This document shows, piece after piece, positions 59,019-64,000 of a stretch of DNA of 64,000 bases. Position 1 is the stretch's first letter. Each line of letters begins with the position of its first letter. Where the stretch lies: NCBI RefSeq assembly GCF_000159135.1, contig NZ_GG667528.1, positions 87,358 through 151,357 of the forward strand, in the 5' to 3' direction. The DNA is from Corynebacterium striatum ATCC 6940 (lineage in GTDB: Bacteria > Actinomycetota > Actinomycetes > Mycobacteriales > Mycobacteriaceae). A program made the translations under genes and the position numbers. Under the pieces are notes generated by a model that saw only the letters and a list, made by a program, of their open reading frames with translations, had not been told where the DNA came from and searched no databases.

Positions 59019-60305
59019 CTAGCTGAGGATTTGATTCACAGCATCCAGGATCTGCGCTGCGACCACATGCTTTGAGCCATGGGCAACGACTTGCGGCTCG
59101 CTATCCCGGCGTAGAATCCACCCTTCGCTGGTGGTCTGGCCGAAGACCTTGCCCTCGCCCACTTCGTTAGCCATGAGTACATCGCAACCCTTGCGTTCAA
59201 ACTTCGCTTGCGCGAACTCCAAAGCCGTATGGGTGGAATCGCCAGTCTCGGCTGCAAAGCCGACGATGACGACGCCTTCTTTGAGCTCTCCTGCTGCACA
59301 CTGGGCCACCAGCCCCTTGAGGACATCGGGATTTTCCACGAGCTGGAGTGAGGAGAGGGCGTCGTCAGCCGTGCCCTTTTTCATCTTTGAGTCGGCGACG
59401 AGCGCTGGCCGGTAGTCAGCGACGGCTGCGGCCATGATGATGACGTCGGCGTCCTTCGATTCCTCAGCCATTGCAGCCTCTAGGTCTGCGGTAGAGACCA
59501 CGTTTCGGATTTTGGCTCCGGATGGCACAGGAAGCTCAGCGGTATTTCCGGCCACGATGACTACCTCTGCCCCGCGCTGCGCTGCAATCTCGGCTAACGC
59601 AAAGCCTTGGCGCCCAGAAGAGCGGTTGCCGAGGTAGCGCACTGGGTCTAGGTTCTCCTGGGTGCCTCCCGCGGAGATGACGACCTTCTTGCTTGTCCAA
59701 TCATGCGGGATACGGTAGCCGTCTAGCTCAGTGCGCACGAGCTCCGCGATCTGCGCAGGCTCAGGTAGACGGCCGGGGCCAGAATCCTTACCAGTAAGCC
59801 GTCCATGGGCAGGCTCCATGACTGTGATACCACGGCGACGCAGCGTAGCAACGTTTTCAACGGTGGCCGGATTGAGCCACATCTCGGTGTGCATGGCCGG
59901 TACTACGATGACCGGGCACGTGGCCACAAGCACGGTTGCTGTCAGCAGATCATCTGCGCGGCCTGCAGCGATTCGGGCGATGACATCTGCAGTAGCCGGC
60001 GCGATAACAACGGCATCAGCATGCTGGCCAATATTGACGTGCTGCACCTCATCGACGGCATCGAATACAGTTGTGGAGACGGGATTGCCGGAGAGCGCTT
60101 CGAAGGTTGCAGCGCCAACGAAGTTTAGCGCAGCGGGCGTTGGAACAACGCGGACTTCATCGCCGTGCTCTTTAAGGTCACGGACCAAGTGGCAAGCCTT
60201 GTAGGCAGCGATTCCGCCAGCCACGCCAACGACGATGCTACGCGGCTGCTTCGCCGGCTCCTGGCTGCTAGTAGGAGCCGCTAGATTCTCAATTGCGTCA
60301 GTCAC
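59019..60305 (-). CDS. coaBC: Bifunctional phosphopantothenoylcysteine decarboxylase/synthase
   Basis: 428 residues from GTG 60305, leaderless. The flavin-dependent decarboxylase half (CoaC) has VGVAGGIAAYKACHL, VIAPATADVIARIAAG and VVPAMHTEMW with the catalytic His; the synthase half (CoaB) has VISAGGTQENLDPVR, RSSGRQGFALAEIA and VGFAAETGD. It makes 4'-phosphopantetheine on the way to coenzyme A. Separated from rpoZ by a hairpin and from metK by the McbR-type promoter. Confidence 0.96.
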   Translation of the reverse strand: MTDAIENLAAPTSSQEPAKQPRSIVVGVAGGIAAYKACHLVRDLKEHGDEVRVVPTPAALNFVGAATFEALSGNPVSTTVFDAVDEVQHVNIGQHADAVVIAPATADVIARIAAGRADDLLTATVLVATCPVIVVPAMHTEMWLNPATVENVATLRRRGITVMEPAHGRLTGKDSGPGRLPEPAQIAELVRTELDGYRIPHDWTSKKVVISAGGTQENLDPVRYLGNRSSGRQGFALAEIAAQRGAEVVIVAGNTAELPVPSGAKIRNVVSTADLEAAMAEESKDADVIIMAAAVADYRPALVADSKMKKGTADDALSSLQLVENPDVLKGLVAQCAAGELKEGVVIVGFAAETGDSTHTALEFAQAKFERKGCDVLMANEVGEGKVFGQTTSEGWILRRDSEPQVVAHGSKHVVAAQILDAVNQILS

Positions 60306-60312
60306 CCGCCCG

Positions 60313-60318
60313 AGTCTA
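60313..60318 (-). promoter_or_regulatory. Leaderless -10 box of coaBC
   Basis: TAGACT on the minus strand ends 7 nt before the coaBC GTG. Confidence 0.55.
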
Positions 60319-60350
60319 CAGGGTGGTACTCCACGCACTTGAACATGCCG

Positions 60351-60390
60351 AAGGCCCCCAATCACATCGGGTGATGCGAGCGGGGGCCTT
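60351..60390 (-). terminator. Hairpin after rpoZ
   Basis: AAGGCCCCC (60351-60359) pairs perfectly with GGGGGCCTT (60382-60390), 13 bp after the rpoZ stop. The downstream side is CGGCATG, not T-rich, so efficiency is unsure. Confidence 0.6.
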
Positions 60391-60403
60391 AACGGGAGAA
60401 AGC

Positions 60404-60706
60404 TTACTTGCCTTCCTCGTGGTCGAGGAGGCCAGCTTCAATCTCACGAAGAGCGATGGAAAGCGGCTTCTCGCCGGCCTCAGGAGTTACCAGAGGTCCA
60501 ACGAACTCGAAGACGCCCTCATCCTGCTCTTGGTAGTAGCTGTTGATCTGGCGCGCGCGCTTTGCGGCAAAGATCACCAGTGCGTACTTGGAAGAGACCT
60601 TGTCGAGGAGCTCATCGATCGGAGGGGCGGTAATGCCCGTTGGCGGATCGAATACTGGCTCTGGCTTCTGGGCCTCAGTATTAGCAGGGGTGGTCACGTT
60701 AGTCAC
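60404..60706 (-). CDS. rpoZ: RNA polymerase omega subunit
   Basis: 100 residues from GTG 60706 with AAAGGT close upstream; GTG codons at 60712 and 60697 are alternatives. Marks are [31 protein letters not shown] and [14 protein letters not shown], as in actinobacterial omega. It stabilises RNA polymerase assembly. gmk lies 40 bp upstream on the same strand. Confidence 0.95.
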   Translation of the reverse strand: MTNVTTPANTEAQKPEPVFDPPTGITAPPIDELLDKVSSKYALVIFAAKRARQINSYYQEQDEGVFEFVGPLVTPEAGEKPLSIALREIEAGLLDHEEGK

Positions 60707-60746
60707 ATGCACCTTTACTTCACTTGGAAATGGTCAAAATCTAGTT

Positions 60747-61316
60747 CTATCCCTGCAGGATATCACTAATTGCTGCCACGGCGTCATCAAGATTTTCATT
60801 GACAACCACGTGGTCGAACTCGTCTTGAGCGGCAAGTTCCGCGTGTGCGGTTTCTAGCCTGCGGTCGATGACATCCTGCGGCTCCGTTCCACGACCGGTC
60901 AAGCGCTCAACGAGCACTTCCCAGGATGGTGGCGCCAAGAACACGGTTTTTGCCTCAGGCAAAGCCGCCTTGACGTTGCGAGCCCCTTCCAGATCTACCT
61001 CGACAAGCACGGGGCGACCAGCTGCCATTGCCTCTTGTACGGGACGGGCAGGAGTGCCGGAGCGCTGCAGGCCGCCGTGGATTTCTGCCCATTCGAGCAT
61101 CTCCCCGGCGTCGATACGCTGTTGGAAGGTTTCAGGAGTAACGAAGAAATAGTCAACCCCGTCCTGCTCACCAGGTCGGGGTTGACGCGTCGTCATTGAG
61201 ACGCTGAAGTACAGCTTGTCGACGTCATTGCGCAGGCGCGAAACTACAGTGGACTTACCCACCGCGGAAGGCCCAGCCAGAACGACTAGGCGACCGCGTG
61301 TAGTTGCGTCAGACAT
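60747..61316 (-). CDS. gmk: Guanylate kinase
   Basis: 189 residues. P-loop [14 protein letters not shown] site [13 protein letters not shown] and [13 protein letters not shown], and [12 protein letters not shown]. Phosphorylates GMP to GDP. ATG 61316 lies 8 bp after the mihF stop. Confidence 0.97.
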   Translation of the reverse strand: MSDATTRGRLVVLAGPSAVGKSTVVSRLRNDVDKLYFSVSMTTRQPRPGEQDGVDYFFVTPETFQQRIDAGEMLEWAEIHGGLQRSGTPARPVQEAMAAGRPVLVEVDLEGARNVKAALPEAKTVFLAPPSWEVLVERLTGRGTEPQDVIDRRLETAHAELAAQDEFDHVVVNENLDDAVAAISDILQG

Positions 61317-61324
61317 CGCGACTC

Positions 61325-61645
61325 TTATTCGCCGTAGCCGAAGCGCTCGAGCAGAGCACGGCGCTGGCGATCACCGAGGCCGCGTAGACGACGGGTCTGA
61401 GCAATCTCGAGATCTTCCATGATTTCCTTAGCCTTGACCTTGCCAACCTTCGGCAGAGCCTCGAGGAGCGCGGAGACCTTGGTCTTGCCGATGATCTCAT
61501 CGGTCTCAGCCTTGTCCAGAACGTCCTTCAGGTTGGTCTCGCCGCGCTTCAGCGCAGCCTTGAGCTCAGCGCGAGCCTTGCGAGCCTCAGCAGCCTTTGC
61601 GAGAGCTTCCTTGCGCTGCTCATCAGTCAACTTGGGAAGGGCCAC
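61325..61645 (-). CDS. mihF: Integration host factor, actinobacterial type (mIHF)
   Basis: 106 residues with GTG start and a GGAGG site 5 nt upstream. Basic helical protein; the C-terminal [21 protein letters not shown] and [19 protein letters not shown] form the helix-two-turn-helix of mIHF. It is a nucleoid-shaping, essential DNA-binding protein. The 294 bp upstream to pyrF contain several TANNNT boxes and no further gene. Confidence 0.95.
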   Translation of the reverse strand: MALPKLTDEQRKEALAKAAEARKARAELKAALKRGETNLKDVLDKAETDEIIGKTKVSALLEALPKVGKVKAKEIMEDLEIAQTRRLRGLGDRQRRALLERFGYGE

Positions 61646-61939
61646 GGGTTTCCTCCGATTTCATTAGATTGATAATTTACGTCCAGTAAGTCTTACCAGA
61701 TTCCGGCCGCAATAACGGGAGCGAATCCCTTGATGCCATGAGAACTCCCCAAGCTACAACCCATGAGTAGAGCTCGGTTTTGTCACCTGGCGCGAACCGA
61801 CTTCTGGCAATCCTAGCACTGGTGTTTACGCGATGACATTACTTGGGTCCAGTTTGGATGGAATTCCCGCACGTCATCGCGGTGCGTTTTACAAACTACC
61901 AGGTAAATGGCGGGCCTGTTAATCGGCCACACCACTTCC

Positions 61940-62779
61940 CTAAAAAGCAGTCTCTGCCAGTGCTTCCTTTACGGCTTCCTGCAGGTCACGCACCTGAGGA
62001 CCGCGCTCGAGCACAGAGCGGGAAACATTTGCAAAACCAAGTTCCGGCGCTGCGATGGTGATTGCTTTCACGTCCTGTGCCGTGGCCCCTTGTGCTCCAA
62101 CGCCAGGAAGCAGAACTGGACCCGCAAGCTGGTCAAGGACCGGTGGATGCTTTAATGTTGCACCAACAACTACTCCGACATTGCCAGCACGGCCTTCTGC
62201 CGCGTAAGACGCATTAATCGCAGCACATTGATTGACCACTCCCTGTGCCACTGTCACACCGTCAGCGTCCTTGATGGACTGGGAACTCACCGCTTCAGGG
62301 TTGGAGGTCGCAGCGAGAACGAACACACCGCGTCCAGTCTCTTCCGCCAAGTCGAAGACTGGTTTAAGAGAGCCAACCCCCAAATACGGCGATACCGTGA
62401 CCGCATCCGAAAGCAACGGTGAGGTCTCTCCTAACCAGGCATCAGCGTAGCCAGCCATGGTGGAACCGATATCACCGCGCTTTGCATCAGCAAGCGTGAG
62501 ACATCCGGCCTCGCGTAGGCCCTGGAGTGTTTCCTCCAGTACTGCAAAGCCGGCGGAGCCGAAACGCTCAAAGAAGGCCACCTGCGGCTTAACCACCGCA
62601 ACAGTGTCAGCAAATGCTTCCACACAGGTGCGAGCAAACGTCCGCAGACCGTCGACATCGTTGTTCAGGCCCCAGGCCTGCAGAAGGTGCGCGTGTGGGT
62701 CAATGCCTACGCACAGACGTCCGCGCTCAACCCCTGCAGCGACCAGCCGCTCACCAAAGGTCTTACTTGGTTGGACCAT
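61940..62779 (-). CDS. pyrF: Orotidine 5'-phosphate decarboxylase, type 2
   Basis: 279 residues from ATG 62779; upstream in-frame residues lie inside carB. Marks are [42 protein letters not shown] with the catalytic Lys-Asp-Asp set, and [11 protein letters not shown]. Last step of UMP synthesis. Its start overlaps the end of carB by 17 bp, so translation should be coupled. Confidence 0.97.
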   Translation of the reverse strand: MVQPSKTFGERLVAAGVERGRLCVGIDPHAHLLQAWGLNNDVDGLRTFARTCVEAFADTVAVVKPQVAFFERFGSAGFAVLEETLQGLREAGCLTLADAKRGDIGSTMAGYADAWLGETSPLLSDAVTVSPYLGVGSLKPVFDLAEETGRGVFVLAATSNPEAVSSQSIKDADGVTVAQGVVNQCAAINASYAAEGRAGNVGVVVGATLKHPPVLDQLAGPVLLPGVGAQGATAQDVKAITIAAPELGFANVSRSVLERGPQVRDLQEAVKEALAETAF

Positions 62780-64000
62780 GCTCGAGCTCCTGGAGTGCAC
62801 GGACCTCGAGGTCGCCAACACGAAGCGCCTCAATACCCTGAACCGCTGCGGTTACGCCCTGCACAGTGGTGATAAGTGGCACGCCTACAGATACCGCAGC
62901 CGCGCGGATGTCGTAGCCATCGTGGCGTGCGGTACCAGAACCAGCTGGGGTATTGAGGATGAGGTCAATCTTGCCACCAAGGATTTGGTCCACGATGGAT
63001 TCCTGGCCCTCTGCAGCCTCGGATACTTTGACTGCTACTTCACAGTCAATGCCGTTGCGGCGCAGCATCTGCGCAGTTCCCGAGGTAGCGATGATGTTGT
63101 ATCCCATGTAGGCCAGACGCTGGATCGGGAAGATGAGGGTGCGCTTGTCGCGGTTAGCCACCGAAACAAACACGTTGCCCTCAGTTGGCAGCGGGCCGAA
63201 GGCTGCCATCTCGCCCTTGGCATAAGCAGCACCGAAGTTGCTGGCAAGGCCCATGACCTCACCGGTGGACTTCATCTCCGGCGAAAGAAGGGTGTCAAGC
63301 AACTTGCCGTCTTCGCGGCGGAAGCGATTAAACGGCAGAACAGCTTCCTTAACGGCGATCGGGTGCTCAATTGGCAGCGAGCCGCCATCGTAGTCAGTTG
63401 GAATCATTCCCTCAGCCTGCAGGCTGGCGATAGAATCGCCCAACATCACACGTGCGGCAGCCTTAGCTAGCGGGACGCCTGTTGCCTTAGAAACGAAAGG
63501 CACGGTACGCGATGCGCGCGGGTTAGCCTCGATGACGTAGAGGATGTCATCCTTTAGTGCGTACTGAACGTTCATCAAGCCCTTCACGCCGATGCCGTGC
63601 GCAAGGGCGCGAGTGGACTGACGGACCTTTTCAATGTCCTCAGGGCCCAGGGTCATAGGAGGCAGTGCGCAGGAGGAGTCACCGGAGTGAATACCGGCTT
63701 CCTCGATGTGCTCCATAACGCCGCCCAGGTAGACATCCTCGCCGTCGCAGAGCGCATCGACGTCAATTTCGATTGCATTATCCAAGAAGCGGTCAACTAA
63801 CACTGGGTGGTCGGCGGTGATTTCGGTGGCGCGCTCAATGTAATCGCGCAAGGAGGTCTCGTCGTACACGATCTCCATACCGCGGCCGCCCAAGACGTAG
63901 GACGGGCGGACCAAGACGGGGTATCCAATACTGAGGGCAACAGAACGTGCCTCCTCAAAGGAGGTGGCGGTACCAAAGTCTGGTGCTGGCAGCTTTGCTT
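62763..64000 (-). CDS. carB: Carbamoyl-phosphate synthase large subunit, 5' part outside window
   Basis: The frame is open from the right edge to TAA at 62763 (412 codons), i.e. the C-terminal third of a roughly 1,100-residue protein. Visible are the second ATP-grasp domain ([52 protein letters not shown]-like segment) and the C-terminal MGS-like regulatory domain ([14 protein letters not shown] ... [25 protein letters not shown]). The latter binds UMP or ornithine effectors in other bacteria. Belongs to the pyrimidine operon with pyrF. Confidence 0.96.
   Translation of the reverse strand, partial: AKLPAPDFGTATSFEEARSVALSIGYPVLVRPSYVLGGRGMEIVYDETSLRDYIERATEITADHPVLVDRFLDNAIEIDVDALCDGEDVYLGGVMEHIEEAGIHSGDSSCALPPMTLGPEDIEKVRQSTRALAHGIGVKGLMNVQYALKDDILYVIEANPRASRTVPFVSKATGVPLAKAAARVMLGDSIASLQAEGMIPTDYDGGSLPIEHPIAVKEAVLPFNRFRREDGKLLDTLLSPEMKSTGEVMGLASNFGAAYAKGEMAAFGPLPTEGNVFVSVANRDKRTLIFPIQRLAYMGYNIIATSGTAQMLRRNGIDCEVAVKVSEAAEGQESIVDQILGGKIDLILNTPAGSGTARHDGYDIRAAAVSVGVPLITTVQGVTAAVQGIEALRVGDLEVRALQELEHGPTK

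Overview
This window is a chromosomal segment of a Corynebacterium. Three things point there: the conserved gene order hemH - NlpC/P60 endopeptidase - Rv1476-like protein - acn - acnR ... suf - mptB - ctaA - qor - ctaB - tkt-tal-zwf-opcA-pgl - secG-tpi-pgk-gap - whiA-yvcK-rapZ-uvrC - rib genes - rpe-rsmB-fmt-def-priA - metK-coaBC-rpoZ-gmk-mihF-pyrF-carB, which matches the C. glutamicum cg173x-cg181x region and, inverted, Mycobacterium tuberculosis Rv1485 to Rv1384; textbook operators for the corynebacterial regulators AcnR, McbR and GlxR; and frequent leaderless promoters. It resembles the C. minutissimum/singulare/aurimucosum group, but I cannot fix the species from sequence alone. No rRNA, tRNA, CRISPR array, prophage or intact insertion sequence was seen.

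Layout. 1-4.6 kb: a truncated DUF3097 gene diverging from an unknown gene, then hemH and the secreted peptidoglycan endopeptidase ripC. 4.6-6.2 kb: the largest non-coding stretch, holding a GlxR-type box, many inverted repeats and a switch-like hairpin set just ahead of ripC. 6.2-10.6 kb: Rv1476-like membrane protein, aconitase and its repressor AcnR, with the AcnR operator lying against the acn -10 box. 10.6-18.4 kb: the least conserved part, with an SDR-like gene, the ACT/UPF0210 pair, a nucleoside hydrolase joined to an ECF transporter (S, T and an unusual double ATPase), the 3' remnant of an amino-acid ABC ATPase, and an ABC-F protein. 18.5-24.8 kb: sufRBDCSU-sufT iron-sulfur assembly operon behind a likely SufR operator.

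24.9-31.5 kb: lipomannan/lipoarabinomannan mannosyltransferase mptB, an ABC-2 exporter, haem A and haem O synthases and a quinone oxidoreductase. 31.8-42.0 kb: pentose phosphate genes (tkt, tal, zwf, opcA, pgl) on the plus strand, then secG and the tpi-pgk-gap glycolytic block on the minus strand; ppc, which sits beside secG in C. glutamicum, is absent here. 42.5-55.5 kb: whiA, yvcK, rapZ, uvrC, PH-domain protein, riboflavin genes, rpe, rsmB, fmt, def. 55.6-64 kb: a helicase-dead priA, McbR-controlled metK, coaBC, rpoZ, gmk, mihF, pyrF and the 3' part of carB.

Almost everything is core metabolism. The parts most worth a second look are the 1.6 kb ripC upstream region, the ECF transporter whose ATPase seems to keep just one canonical ATP site, the layered stem in the gap leader, and the shared 33-bp divergent leaderless promoter at 777-809.
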